Below, piece after piece: positions 16,957-26,023 of a stretch of 64,000 nucleotides of DNA (position 1 is its first letter; each line of letters opens with the position of its first letter). Below the pieces are notes generated by a model. That model did no database searches and was not told the origin of the DNA. It worked only from the letters and a program-made list of their open reading frames with translations. This DNA comes from Paenibacillus sp. MMS18-CY102. Lineage in GTDB: Bacteria > Bacillota > Bacilli > Paenibacillales > Paenibacillaceae. The stretch is from NCBI RefSeq assembly GCF_009789195.1, contig NZ_WSTC01000001.1, positions 62,001 through 126,000 on the forward strand, given 5' to 3'. A program made the position numbers and the translations under genes.

Positions 16957-17721
16957 TTAACTCATATTAAAGCTGATGAGCAGTGACTTGACGATCAAGT
17001 ACCACCCGTCGACTAGGACGAACAGCAGAATCTTGAACGGAAGCGAGATCATGACCGGCGGCAGCATCATCATACCCATTGCCATTAATGTACTGGACAC
17101 GACCATGTCGATAATCAAAAACGGTATAAAGATCATAAAGCCCATCTGGAATGCCGTTTTCAGTTCACTTATCGCATAAGCCGGGACAAGCACCGTAATC
17201 GGAATATCCTCATAGCTTTTAGGCTTCTCAGTCTTCGTATATTTCATGAAAAGCAACAGGTCTTTCTCACGGGTTTGCGAGAACATAAACTTCTTCATCG
17301 GAACCGCGGCTTTATCAAAAGCTTCCATCTGGGTAATTTCACCCTTGAGATAAGGCTGAAGCGCTACCTGATTCACTTGTGATAACGTTGGCGCCATTAC
17401 GAAAAAGGTTAAAAACATCGCAAGGCCGATCAGTACCTGGTTAGGCGGCATCTGTTGTGTTCCTAGAGATGTTCTTACGAATCCGAGTACAATGACAATC
17501 CTTGTGAAACATGTCATGAGTACAAGTATAGCTGGTGCGACACTTAGTACCGTCAGTAACAAAAGAATCGACACAGCGCTCGTGCCTGGCGTTTCCGAAC
17601 CAGTGCCATCCCCTACTTGAATGCTGACGTTAGGCAAAGGTTCTGCATAAGCATGGGAGTGAAACAGTCCCAGCAAAAGCACCTGTGCAATGACGACTGC
17701 ATAAATCCATTTTTTATTCAT
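16957..17721 (-). CDS. fliP: Flagellar export protein FliP
   Basis: The 254-residue protein begins with a cleavable signal peptide (about 1-26, ending SHAYA) followed by four membrane helices. The FliP signature LGFVRTSLGTQQMPPNQVL is present. Five copies form the core of the export gate. It overlaps the fliO/fliZ stop by 8 bases. Confidence 0.96.
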   Translation of the reverse strand: MNKKWIYAVVIAQVLLLGLFHSHAYAEPLPNVSIQVGDGTGSETPGTSAVSILLLLTVLSVAPAILVLMTCFTRIVIVLGFVRTSLGTQQMPPNQVLIGLAMFLTFFVMAPTLSQVNQVALQPYLKGEITQMEAFDKAAVPMKKFMFSQTREKDLLLFMKYTKTEKPKSYEDIPITVLVPAYAISELKTAFQMGFMIFIPFLIIDMVVSSTLMAMGMMMLPPVMISLPFKILLFVLVDGWYLIVKSLLISFNMS

Positions 17722-18343
17722 CGTCCATCAACCGATCGCTTTGATTTGGTGAGCGAAGCAACGTTTCAACTTGCTGCTTGCGTTGAGACTGCTCGTCCAG
17801 TTTTTTGCGAAGCAAACGCTCAAAATCAGGCCCCTCATTCCCATCAGTTGCGGAATGGCTGTCCTGGCTGCCATTTCTCTTACGAAACTTGTTCATAAAA
17901 TCAGTAATGGCCGCTGAATTCCAGGTGACGTTATTCTGCTGCTCCATAACAGCAATGATCCGTGAAGCTTCTTCTGGATCATCGATCTTATCCAACAGTC
18001 GAACATCCTCACCGATGCCGACAATATAAACCTTGCCAGCTAATTCAACTACTTGAAGCGATTTGTGCTGCCCGAGCGCGACTCCGCCGAGTGTGCGGAG
18101 TGCGCGGTTCGCACCCCAGCCTCGATTTCGCCGGGAGAGCAGCCTGATTACAAGGACAATGAGTCCGACAATTACCGCTAATGCTATCAGTACAGACACG
18201 AGATTTCCCGTCATGCTCCCATCATATTTGATAGGAGATGTGTCGGTCGTCTCCAGTCCTTCGGACGCCGCGGCAGCACTTACTGCCGTGAAAGGCAGAA
18301 TGGCTGACGCGAGCGCCGCGATACGAATCTGGATGTTCTTCAT
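17714..18343 (-). CDS. fliZ: Flagellar biosynthesis protein FliO/FliZ
   Basis: The 209-residue protein has a signal-like N-terminus (about 1-27), one membrane helix (about 45-67), and a cytosolic FliO domain with LGQHKSLQVVELAGKVYIVG. FliO helps FliP oligomerise during export-gate assembly. In B. subtilis the gene here is named fliZ. The basic, Gln-rich C-terminus is likely disordered. Confidence 0.88.
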   Translation of the reverse strand: MKNIQIRIAALASAILPFTAVSAAAASEGLETTDTSPIKYDGSMTGNLVSVLIALAVIVGLIVLVIRLLSRRNRGWGANRALRTLGGVALGQHKSLQVVELAGKVYIVGIGEDVRLLDKIDDPEEASRIIAVMEQQNNVTWNSAAITDFMNKFRKRNGSQDSHSATDGNEGPDFERLLRKKLDEQSQRKQQVETLLRSPNQSDRLMDDE

Positions 18344-18355
18344 GTTGTGAGCGGC

Positions 18356-18718
18356 CTATCCCAGCGTTTTCTTGATTGCTTCGATTACGCGATCCGCTTG
18401 GAATGGCTTAACGATGAAGTCTTTAGCGCCAGCTTGAATGGCGTCAATTACCATGGCTTGTTGGCCCATTGCCGAACACATGATAACTTTTGCATTCGGG
18501 TCGAGTTTTTTAATTTCTTTCAGAGCTGCAATTCCGTCCATCTCGGGCATCGTGATGTCCATCGTTGTCAGATCCGGTTTCAGTTCTTTGTACTTCTCAA
18601 CAGCAACCGAACCGTCCGGTGCTTCTCCGACAACCTCGTATCCGTTTTTCGTCAAAATGTCACGAATCATCATTCGCATAAATGCAGCGTCGTCTACGAT
18701 CAAAATACGGTTTGCCAT
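18356..18718 (-). CDS. cheY: Chemotaxis response regulator CheY
   Basis: The 120-residue single receiver domain has the acidic pair Asp9/Asp10 (LIVDD), the phospho-acceptor Asp54 (TMDITMP) and the conserved Lys in FIVKPF. Phosphorylated CheY binds FliM and FliY and promotes counterclockwise rotation in Bacillus. The ATG at 18718 was chosen (MANRILIVDD) because AGGGGG lies about 11 bases ahead; an ATG three codons upstream is too close to it. It lies directly after fliY. Confidence 0.96.
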   Translation of the reverse strand: MANRILIVDDAAFMRMMIRDILTKNGYEVVGEAPDGSVAVEKYKELKPDLTTMDITMPEMDGIAALKEIKKLDPNAKVIMCSAMGQQAMVIDAIQAGAKDFIVKPFQADRVIEAIKKTLG

Positions 18719-18741
18719 CGTTCTCATTTCCCCCTAGGATG

Positions 18742-19989
18742 TTATTGAATTTTTTGCATACGGTCCCATTGACTTACGATATCCGTTACACGAACACCAA
18801 AGTTTTCGTCAATAACGACAACCTCACCTTTGGCAATCAGCTTGTTGTTGACCAAGATGTCAACAGGTTCGCCAGCCAGCTTGTCCAATTCGATAATCGA
18901 GCCTTGTGACAGCTCTAGAATATCTTTGATTTGCTTTTGGGTCCTACCCAATTCTACCGTTACTTTAAGCGGTATGTCGAGAAGCAAATTTAAGTTTGTG
19001 TCATCGGCTTGCACATATGGCGCGCCTTGGAAGTTGGCGAATTGCACAGGTTGAACGTTTACGTTGCGTCCTGGCACTTGCCCATATGTATTCGGGCCTT
19101 GCGGCTGCTGTGCATACATCGGCTGCTGCGCATACATTTGCTGTTGTTGGGCATATGCAGGCGGTGCTTCTTGCATAGGTGGTGCGTATGCAGCAGGTGG
19201 AGCAGAAACTGGTGCAGGTTGTGCTGCTGCTGCTGGCGCTGCTGCTTCGACTGCCGCTGCTACTGGCGCAGGTGCTGCTGCAGGAGCTGGCTCATCCATG
19301 CCACCCATCAAAGTCGCAACCATTTGCTTCGCAAAGGATACTGGCAACAGCTGCATGATTGTCGAATCAATCAGGTCGCCAATCATCAATCGGAATGAAA
19401 CATTGATGAACACATCTTCATCTGGCAGCGTATTTACGCCATCTCCGCTTTCAACATCTAGGATGTTGATGCCTGGAGGCGAGATGTTTACGAAGCGGTT
19501 AAAGATCGTCGACATCGAAGTAGCGGACGAACCCATCATTTGATTCATTGCTTCTTGTACAGCGCTAATATGAATCTCATTCAGTTCCGCTGGCATTACT
19601 TCCCCTTCGCCGCCGAGCATCAGATCAGCGATAACCTGAGCATCATGCGTCTTAATGACTAGAGAATTAATCCCTTGGAATCCATCTACGTATTGAACCG
19701 ATACAGCCACATGCGGCTTAGGGAATACATCTTTGAGCTCGGAACGTTTCACTAACGTGACTTGTGGCGTCGTAATGTCGACTTTTTTGCCCAACAAGGT
19801 CGATAGCGCTGTTGCTGCGCTTCCGAACGTAATGTTGCCGATTTCGCCAAGTGCATCTTGTTCGATATTGTTCAAGTAATCAGCAATTACAGCAGCTTCA
19901 ACCGTTGGCTCAACCGAATCTGTATCATCAGACGATTGGCGGAGCAGCGCATCAATTTCTTCTTGGCTCAAGTAATCTTTACTCGTCAT
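18742..19989 (-). CDS. fliY: Flagellar switch protein FliY with CheY-P phosphatase activity
   Basis: The 415-residue protein has an N-terminal CheY-binding peptide (LSQEEIDALLRQ), a CheC-like phosphatase domain (about 35-220) with EIGNITFGSAATALS and VQEAMNQMMG half-sites, a low-complexity Ala/Pro/Gln linker (about 225-315), and a FliN/SpoA domain (about 330-410). It forms part of the C-ring and removes CheY-P at the motor. The linker contains repeated Tyr-Ala-Gln-Gln units. The start overlaps the fliM stop by 11 bases. Confidence 0.96.
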   Translation of the reverse strand: MTSKDYLSQEEIDALLRQSSDDTDSVEPTVEAAVIADYLNNIEQDALGEIGNITFGSAATALSTLLGKKVDITTPQVTLVKRSELKDVFPKPHVAVSVQYVDGFQGINSLVIKTHDAQVIADLMLGGEGEVMPAELNEIHISAVQEAMNQMMGSSATSMSTIFNRFVNISPPGINILDVESGDGVNTLPDEDVFINVSFRLMIGDLIDSTIMQLLPVSFAKQMVATLMGGMDEPAPAAAPAPVAAAVEAAAPAAAAQPAPVSAPPAAYAPPMQEAPPAYAQQQQMYAQQPMYAQQPQGPNTYGQVPGRNVNVQPVQFANFQGAPYVQADDTNLNLLLDIPLKVTVELGRTQKQIKDILELSQGSIIELDKLAGEPVDILVNNKLIAKGEVVVIDENFGVRVTDIVSQWDRMQKIQ

Positions 19990-20980
19990 GTTCTTCCTCT
20001 ACCCCTTCGCTGACAATTTCGTCAACCTGCACGGCTACCCGGTCTTTGACCGATCCTGGACTGCCGATAAACTTGATTTTGTTGCCGACTTTAATGTTTA
20101 AGCCTTCGCCGACAGGCTTATTGAGCGTAATCACGTCACCTTGCATTAAGCTAAGGAATTCATGGACGTTAATGACAGACTCGCCTAACTCTACAGCGAT
20201 TGGCAGCTGCGCACGATTCACACGCTGCTCCAGCACTTCGACTTCTTCTGGAGAACGGGATTTCTTCTGCGATACGAACCAATGATGTACAGAAAGCTTC
20301 GGCATGATCGGCTCAATGACGACGTGTGGGATACATAAGTTAATCATCCCTGTCGTATCGCCGATCTTTGTGCTTAACGAAATCAGTGCTATTGTCTCAT
20401 TGGGCGAAACAATCTGCATAAATTGCGGATTCGTTTCTAAGGCTTCTAGCCTTGGCGAGATGTCAACGACCGTTTTCCATGCCTCTTGCAAGCTCTCAAA
20501 CGCCCTGCTAAAGATGCGCTCCAAAACTGTCATCTCAATCTCAGTGAGAGCATTCATCTTCGATGGTGCCGTTCCCTGGCCTCCTAACAAGCGATCCAGC
20601 ATCGCATAGGCGACGTTCGGATGCACCTCCATTACCATACGGCCTTCAAGCGGCTCTGCTTCGAAAATGTTCAAGATCGTCATTTTCGGAATCGAGCGAA
20701 TGAATTCGTCATACGGCAGCTGCTCCACATCCACAACGCTAATTTGTACGAATGTGCGCAGTTGTGCGGAGAAATAGGTTGTCAAATATCGCGCGAAGTT
20801 CTCATGTATGCGCGTCAAGCTTCGGATGTGATCTTTAGAGAAACGAACGGCGCGTTTGAAGTCGTATGCACGAACTTTTTTCTGCGTCTCTTCCTTTTTA
20901 AGATCCTCGGCGTCCATTTCACCAGAGGACAAGGCAGCTAGCAGTGCGTCAATCTCGTTCTGCGATAACACATCAACCAC
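19979..20980 (-). CDS. fliM: Flagellar switch protein FliM
   Basis: The 333-residue FliM has the N-terminal CheY-P docking peptide LSQNEIDALLAAL, a central CheC-like domain (about 45-230) and a C-terminal SpoA domain (about 245-325). It builds the C-ring and receives CheY-P. Two in-frame GTG codons are possible; AAGGGGG at 20989-20995 overlaps the first and lies 8 bases before the second, so the GTG at 20980 is chosen. Length matches the B. subtilis protein. Confidence 0.96.
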   Translation of the reverse strand: MVDVLSQNEIDALLAALSSGEMDAEDLKKEETQKKVRAYDFKRAVRFSKDHIRSLTRIHENFARYLTTYFSAQLRTFVQISVVDVEQLPYDEFIRSIPKMTILNIFEAEPLEGRMVMEVHPNVAYAMLDRLLGGQGTAPSKMNALTEIEMTVLERIFSRAFESLQEAWKTVVDISPRLEALETNPQFMQIVSPNETIALISLSTKIGDTTGMINLCIPHVVIEPIMPKLSVHHWFVSQKKSRSPEEVEVLEQRVNRAQLPIAVELGESVINVHEFLSLMQGDVITLNKPVGEGLNIKVGNKIKFIGSPGSVKDRVAVQVDEIVSEGVEEEHDE

Positions 20981-21016
20981 ATTTCTCACCCCCTTACAGG
21001 TATGCCGGTCAATGAA

Positions 21017-21481
21017 TTAGATTTGGCTCATCATAAAGTTCGTAATTTCTACCTTGACTAGTTTCTGTTTCTCAGGCAACTCTTGGTTGATGAGATTCAG
21101 AAGTTTCGAGGCCAGCATATCTTGGCCTTTCGAGCCATTAAGCTGTTCCACTGTCGTATCAGCGATAACACGGTTAATGATCGGACGGATTTGAATATCC
21201 TTGATCTTCTCGAATGCTTCCTTCGACTTCTTGCTGTCCAGCTGGAAAGCAAAGCTTGCAATGAGAATATAATCGTTGTCCAACAGATTGCGTTTAATAT
21301 CTTTTAATTCAGAAGTCACTTCTACGCGCTCATCGGCAGATAACGTCTCCACCTTAACCGGCTCCGTAGTTTCTTTCTTACCGGAGTCGTCGAACAGAGA
21401 GTTCAACAGTATGATGGCTACGATCGCAATTAACGTTATCGCTAACAGGATCGAAACTAACCATGGTAACATCTTTTTCAT
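21017..21481 (-). CDS. fliL: Flagellar basal body protein FliL
   Basis: The 154-residue protein has one N-terminal membrane helix (about 7-27) and an extracytoplasmic FliL domain with ILIASFAFQLDSKKSKEAFE. FliL surrounds stator units and supports torque. The start overlaps the flbD stop. Confidence 0.93.
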   Translation of the reverse strand: MKKMLPWLVSILLAITLIAIVAIILLNSLFDDSGKKETTEPVKVETLSADERVEVTSELKDIKRNLLDNDYILIASFAFQLDSKKSKEAFEKIKDIQIRPIINRVIADTTVEQLNGSKGQDMLASKLLNLINQELPEKQKLVKVEITNFMMSQI

Positions 21482-21705
21482 GTCGAGGGTCCCTCCGTTT
21501 GCTCGCTTCTGTAGGTCGCCGCAATGACGCCGATTGTCTGAAGGTAGCGCTGAATGAGCGAAATCACTTCCGAAGATTTTTCGAGTACAAGTAATTTCTT
21601 GCCTGTCGTCAGGGTAATTAAGGTATCAGGCGTCTCTTCAATCGTCTCTATCAACAAAGCGTTAATAATTAGGGTCGTACCATTCAATCGGGTTAAAGCT
21701 ACCAT
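21478..21705 (-). CDS. flbD: FlbD family flagellar protein
   Basis: The 75-residue protein matches the small FlbD family: MVALTRLNGTTLIINALLIE then GKKLLVLEKSSEVISLI. Its role is unknown; it occurs between hook and fliL genes in Bacillales. The ATG at 21705 has TAGGAGGAAG upstream; the frame is open 17 codons further without a ribosome binding site. Confidence 0.9.
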   Translation of the reverse strand: MVALTRLNGTTLIINALLIETIEETPDTLITLTTGKKLLVLEKSSEVISLIQRYLQTIGVIAATYRSEQTEGPST

Positions 21706-21790
21706 TACGCTTCCTCCTATAGATTTGCTGCGCAGCATACCATTCACTTGTCGCATGCAGCAATTACTGCTTCCTAAGGATGAGCTTATA

Positions 21791-21821
21791 CCGTCGGCAA
21801 ACCGTTAAGGCTTACCGACGG
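21791..21821 (-). other. Stable hairpin in the flgE-flbD intergenic region
   Basis: A 13-bp stem (21791-21803 with 21809-21821, two G-U pairs in minus-strand RNA) with a 5-base loop sits 8 bases after the flgE stop. No U-tract follows, so it is not a standard terminator. It may be a barrier to 3' decay that stabilises the mRNA upstream, or a weak pause site. Confidence 0.65.
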
Positions 21822-21828
21822 ATGCACC

Positions 21829-22650
21829 TTATCGTTTCAGGTTAACGACTTCTTGCAGCACTTCATCGGAAGTCGTAATGATACGGGAGTTCGCTTGGAA
21901 ACCGCGTTGTGCAATGATCATTTCCGTAAACTCGCTAGTCAAGTCGACGTTCGACATTTCGAGCTGGCCAGCGATGATCGCGCCAGTTCCAGCTTCTCCA
22001 TCGTTAGCCGCTCCAACTACGACTTCACCTTCCAAGTTAGCATTCGGTGTAACGCGGTACATGTTACCGCCAACTTTCTCCAAACCGCTTGGATTAACCA
22101 CTTTGACTACGCCGATCTTGATGCCAGTCGCTTCTGCTGTGCCGTCCGCACTGATCGAAATAATCGATCCGTCTTGCGAAATGGAGAAGGAAGTAACGCC
22201 TTCTTCCAGCACGATTGGTTCTCCGCCTTCAGCAAGGACGAAAGAGCCATCAGCCGTAACCAATTGCCGGCTTGCATCCAGATAGAAATTGCCGGCACGC
22301 GTCAAGTAAGGCACTTCTTGCTCTGGATTCGTTTTGACAGCGAAGAATCCGTCGCCATCAATCCGAACGTCCGTTGGAACGTTCGTCGTCATTGCACTGC
22401 CCGCTGTATGAAGCGTGTCAATCGCTGCAATGGCAACGCCAAGACCGATTTGCTTAGCGTTCACACCGCCTTGGGCGCCTTCTTCCGGTGCTGTTACGCC
22501 GGCGACGCTTTGGCTCAAAATGTCTTTGAACATGACGCGTCCAGCTTTAAAGCCGACTGTGTTCACGTTCGCGATATTGTTACCAATAACGTCAAGCTTT
22601 GTTTGAAAGCCACGCATGCCGGATACACCGGAGTACATCGATCTAAGCAT
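21829..22650 (-). CDS. flgE: Flagellar hook protein FlgE
   Basis: The 273-residue protein has the rod/hook N-terminal motif SGMRGFQTKLDVIGNNIANV and the C-terminal GQLEMSNVDLTSEFTEMI with VVNLKR at the end, both needed for the coiled-coil core. It is close in length and sequence to the B. subtilis hook protein (264 residues), which was once called FlgG. FlgE polymerises into the hook after FlgD caps the rod. AGGAGG precedes the ATG. Confidence 0.93.
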   Translation of the reverse strand: MLRSMYSGVSGMRGFQTKLDVIGNNIANVNTVGFKAGRVMFKDILSQSVAGVTAPEEGAQGGVNAKQIGLGVAIAAIDTLHTAGSAMTTNVPTDVRIDGDGFFAVKTNPEQEVPYLTRAGNFYLDASRQLVTADGSFVLAEGGEPIVLEEGVTSFSISQDGSIISISADGTAEATGIKIGVVKVVNPSGLEKVGGNMYRVTPNANLEGEVVVGAANDGEAGTGAIIAGQLEMSNVDLTSEFTEMIIAQRGFQANSRIITTSDEVLQEVVNLKR

Positions 22651-22749
22651 CTTGACAATCAGCCTCCTATTAACTTTATGAATGAGTGATAATGCCGCTT
22701 CAATCGTTCCACGGCACTCAGGCTCCCTCTAAGAGGTCCGGCCTGTTAT

Positions 22750-23142
22750 TTACGTTAGTACAACCGCACTATCGATTTGGGTAAAAACATTTCCAGCCAT
22801 TTGCGAATGGTCCAATGCAGTGACGACCGTGCGATTAGGAACATTAACGATAAGAGCTACATCTCGCATGACGATCAGTGAATCAACCGCGCCTTTGGAG
22901 GCTGCTTGATCAACTGCATTTTCAATCTTCCGTATCGCTTCGGGCTGAAGTTGGATTCCCCGCTGTCGAATGCGTTGTTCAGCATGGTGGCTGAATTTAA
23001 TAGCAGATTGCTGTTGCTGAAGGATTTGGCCAAATGGCTTCTCCTGCTTGGAAACTCGATTACGTTCAGAAACATTAGCGTTAATGCTTCCTGGACGACT
23101 AGGTAATGGATAAAGTGTTCCGATCTTCATTCCATCAGCCAT
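22750..23142 (-). CDS. TIGR02530-type flagellar operon protein
   Basis: The 130-residue protein matches the small conserved family found between flgD and the hook gene in Bacillales and Clostridia (TIGR02530). The core is FSHHAEQRIRQRGIQL with a following helix and DSLIVMRDVALIVNVPNRTVVTALD. The function is unknown, but the family occurs only in flagellar operons. It overlaps the flgD stop by 8 bases. Confidence 0.85.
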   Translation of the reverse strand: MADGMKIGTLYPLPSRPGSINANVSERNRVSKQEKPFGQILQQQQSAIKFSHHAEQRIRQRGIQLQPEAIRKIENAVDQAASKGAVDSLIVMRDVALIVNVPNRTVVTALDHSQMAGNVFTQIDSAVVLT

Positions 23143-23626
23143 TCGATTCGCCTTCTTCCTCTTGAGGTGGCGTCGTTTGGTCCGTGTGCGGCACGTACGT
23201 AATCGAAGTTAGATCATCAACCTTAACCGTCTTATCGCCAACTTTGGCGTATTGGACGCCATCCTTAATCGATATTGCTTCTACAACGCCTGAATAAGTC
23301 GTGCCGATTCCCGTTTCTGACATCCCGTTCCATTCGACCGTCATGCCGATCAGGCTAGATGCGGAGCCGAGATTCTGACGAAGCTTCGTCATTTCCTCCG
23401 ACATATTCATAAGCTGCTCTACCGAAGAGAATTGTGCCATCTGTGCAATAAAGTCACGGTCTTGAAGCGGTTGGCTAGGATCCTGATTCCGCAATTGTGT
23501 TACCAAAATTTTCAGGAAGTCATCCTTGCCTAAAGTCGTATCCTTCTTCGTTGCTGCCGCCTTTTGCACATTAGCTGTACTATAGTTGGGCCATACTGCA
23601 TTCGGATTTACAAATTCCCCTGCCAT
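23135..23626 (-). CDS. flgD: Hook capping protein FlgD
   Basis: The 163-residue protein has the FlgD N-terminal export/cap motif LGKDDFLKILVTQLRNQDP and DFIAQMAQFSSVEQLMNM. It is shorter than enteric FlgD and lacks most of the tudor/FnIII-like insert, as usual in Bacillus. The C-terminal beta-rich part may be the vestigial insert. CGGAGGTGA precedes the ATG. Confidence 0.95.
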   Translation of the reverse strand: MAGEFVNPNAVWPNYSTANVQKAAATKKDTTLGKDDFLKILVTQLRNQDPSQPLQDRDFIAQMAQFSSVEQLMNMSEEMTKLRQNLGSASSLIGMTVEWNGMSETGIGTTYSGVVEAISIKDGVQYAKVGDKTVKVDDLTSITYVPHTDQTTPPQEEEGESNG

Positions 23627-23668
23627 TCATGTCACCTCCGTTCCTACCTGCTTACCATTCACGAATTA

Positions 23669-25039
23669 CTACGCTTTCACGTTAATCGCTCGGCCATATC
23701 CAAGTCCGCGAATGACAGATTGTTGCGCAAGTTCAGATTCGAAGGCAGTCTCTTCTGTGTCACCATCTCCTGAAGGGCCATTGCCATTCGATTGCTGTTG
23801 GCCAGAACCGTTCCCATGTTGCTGTTGGGACATCTGCGTATTCACCGATTGTTGTGAAACCTCTAGCTTTTCTACGTTCAAACCTTGTGATTGCAAGTTG
23901 GCGCGCAGTTGAGCGAGTTGGTTGTCCAACATTTCTTTGGATGCACTGGAGTCCGTTACGAACAAAGCTGTAAGCTGTCCATTTTGAACCGAGATTCGCA
24001 CATCCACCTTGCCAAGATGTTCTGGAGTCAGTGTCAGTTTAGCCTCAGATATGCCTCCAACCGTCTTCACCTCGAACTTATCCACCATCAGATTCGCCAT
24101 CGTTTCAGCAAATTGCTGCGCGGGTACAGGTGCCAGAACGGAAACTTGCCTGATCGCAGCTGTCGCACGTGCGCTTTCAGCCGTCTGAATGTTCGGGAAC
24201 ATCGTGTTCGTTACATCTTCTGCGACTGGCTGTTGATCAGCCGTCTCTTGTTCGGATTGCTGCGTTGCCATTACTTGAAGGACATGCGGATTAGCCGATT
24301 GGCGGTTTAGCTGCTCCAAGAAAGAAATCGCTTTACTTTGCGTCGTTGTAGCCGCCTGTACTTGTACAGCTGGTTGAGATTTAGTTTGTTGAAGTTGCTC
24401 TTCAACGGCAAAATCATCTTGTTGTGTCGCCTCAACATCCGCTGAGCTATTTTTCACGTTTACTTTCAATTGTTGAACCGCTTGCTGCAGCCCCTTGACC
24501 TGCTCGCCAATCCATTGCAACGCATTGCCCAATTGTGCTGTACCGAGCTGCCCTTTACTAATAACATCTTGTAATTGGACGAGCGCCTGTTGAACGTCAG
24601 CCTTAAGGGCATCTGTCACATTATCCGCATAAATCGGCATTGTTGGAATGGACTGAACGCCCAGCAAGGAAAGCATCGCGTTAAGTTGATCCATCATATC
24701 CTGAAGCTGATCCTTAATTTCTGGAAGTTCAGGAGCATTCGCCAAATCTTCTGATTGCAGCGAAACGATCAATTCACCAATTGCAGCGATCAATTGTTCT
24801 GCTGTCAGCGGCGTCTGGCTCGTTGTTGCTTCTGTGCCCTCAGCTTGCGCTGTTGCATTTGTCGCCGTATTGTCCGTAGCGGACGTTCCTGACGATTGCG
24901 TTTGGCCATTCATGCTTGCCGATAACGTCTGTTTAAACTGGCCATTGCCAGATTGGGCAGCATTGGATGAATCAACAGAAGCGTTTGACGCAGGCGATTT
25001 CGGTTGTGCAGTTACGGCAGGTGTGATTGCCATCTCCAT
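23669..25039 (-). CDS. fliK: Flagellar hook-length control protein FliK
   Basis: The 456-residue protein has a long Gln/Ala/Ser/Thr-rich N-terminal ruler region and the C-terminal FliK domain (about 310-410) with SEAKLTLTPEHLGKVDVRIS and LFVTDSSASKEMLDNQLAQL. FliK measures the hook and tells FlhB to switch substrates. AAAGGAGGTGA precedes the ATG. A second FliK-like protein, YlqG, is encoded at about 46 kb. Confidence 0.92.
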   Translation of the reverse strand: MEMAITPAVTAQPKSPASNASVDSSNAAQSGNGQFKQTLSASMNGQTQSSGTSATDNTATNATAQAEGTEATTSQTPLTAEQLIAAIGELIVSLQSEDLANAPELPEIKDQLQDMMDQLNAMLSLLGVQSIPTMPIYADNVTDALKADVQQALVQLQDVISKGQLGTAQLGNALQWIGEQVKGLQQAVQQLKVNVKNSSADVEATQQDDFAVEEQLQQTKSQPAVQVQAATTTQSKAISFLEQLNRQSANPHVLQVMATQQSEQETADQQPVAEDVTNTMFPNIQTAESARATAAIRQVSVLAPVPAQQFAETMANLMVDKFEVKTVGGISEAKLTLTPEHLGKVDVRISVQNGQLTALFVTDSSASKEMLDNQLAQLRANLQSQGLNVEKLEVSQQSVNTQMSQQQHGNGSGQQQSNGNGPSGDGDTEETAFESELAQQSVIRGLGYGRAINVKA

Positions 25040-25069
25040 TTTGTTTTCACCTCCTTTCTTCTAGATCGA

Positions 25070-25984
25070 TTATTTGCCAGACATCAACTTCGTTACGAGT
25101 TGAGCCGTTATGCCTTTATTTAATGAAGACATTTCGGTAAGAATGCCCGAACGCGAGCTGTCATCTACTGCATTTAGAATGCGAAGCACTTTGCTTGGGC
25201 TTACTTCTGACATTTTCAGAAGCAGCTCCGCTGCGCTTTTCGGTTCCATGCCGGAGAAGGTTTGTTTTAACTGCGCAGTATCCAATAACGTTTGCGATTG
25301 GGTAGCTGCTGGCGTTGTGCTCGATTGGCGATTCACTTGTGCTTGTAATGCAGCGATCTGGCGATCTTTTGCCGATACGACGTCTTTCAGTTTCATCGTA
25401 ATATCTGCTGCTTTCTGCGGTGCCATCTTCTCCAAAACTTTAGAACGGCTTTCCGAAGACATTGCAGCGATCACAAGAACCGCTTCATCCGTCGACATGC
25501 TTTGCAAAATCGGGGCCGCTTTACTTGGTGACATCTGTGCGTACATCGCTGCAAGCTCGTTAATCTTCAATTGATACTGTTCATCATTCAGCGCTTCGTC
25601 TGCATTAGACTGCTTCAGTTGTTCAATCTCGCCTTGCAGCGATTTGATCAACTCATCCGCTTGCGCTGACTTTTCCTTGTCTGCAGCAATCGTTGCATCT
25701 TTTTCGTTCAATTGCTTCCGAAGCTCATCGATTTTGGCCATCGATTTTTGAGCAGTCATCTGAACATTCTCTTCAGTTCCCGACTCTTGCGGATCAGGAA
25801 GAACATCGGCCAGTAAAGGCACCTTATTCCCTACCTCGAGCATTTTGTTGCGCATATCATGATTGAATAACGTCAGCAATACGCCTAGCAAAATGATCGT
25901 GAAAAGTATCGGAGTCAAAAAGAACATGAATCGTTCAAATCCGTTATAACGTTCGTTGTCCAAATCCATATTCGCCAACTTCAT
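25070..25984 (-). CDS. ylxF: YlxF/MotE-like protein with MgtE N-domain
   Basis: The 304-residue protein has one N-terminal membrane helix (about 18-42), a coiled coil (about 78-130), and two MgtE-N-like helical segments (about 145-215 and 235-300) with MSPSKAAPILQSMSTDEAVLVIAAM. It matches the YlxF/MotE-type proteins encoded between fliJ and fliK. MotE is a periplasmic chaperone in alphaproteobacteria; the role in Bacillales is not settled. Confidence 0.83.
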   Translation of the reverse strand: MKLANMDLDNERYNGFERFMFFLTPILFTIILLGVLLTLFNHDMRNKMLEVGNKVPLLADVLPDPQESGTEENVQMTAQKSMAKIDELRKQLNEKDATIAADKEKSAQADELIKSLQGEIEQLKQSNADEALNDEQYQLKINELAAMYAQMSPSKAAPILQSMSTDEAVLVIAAMSSESRSKVLEKMAPQKAADITMKLKDVVSAKDRQIAALQAQVNRQSSTTPAATQSQTLLDTAQLKQTFSGMEPKSAAELLLKMSEVSPSKVLRILNAVDDSSRSGILTEMSSLNKGITAQLVTKLMSGK

Positions 25985-26023
25985 CCCTCCCGCGGTCCCG
26001 GTTCACGAAGGCTCCTATATCGG

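Noticed and set aside
22651-22749. Cyclic-di-GMP riboswitch in the gap before flgE or after the TIGR02530 gene
   Set aside because: Some short stems exist, but I could not find the conserved GEMM core; the gap is only 99 bases.
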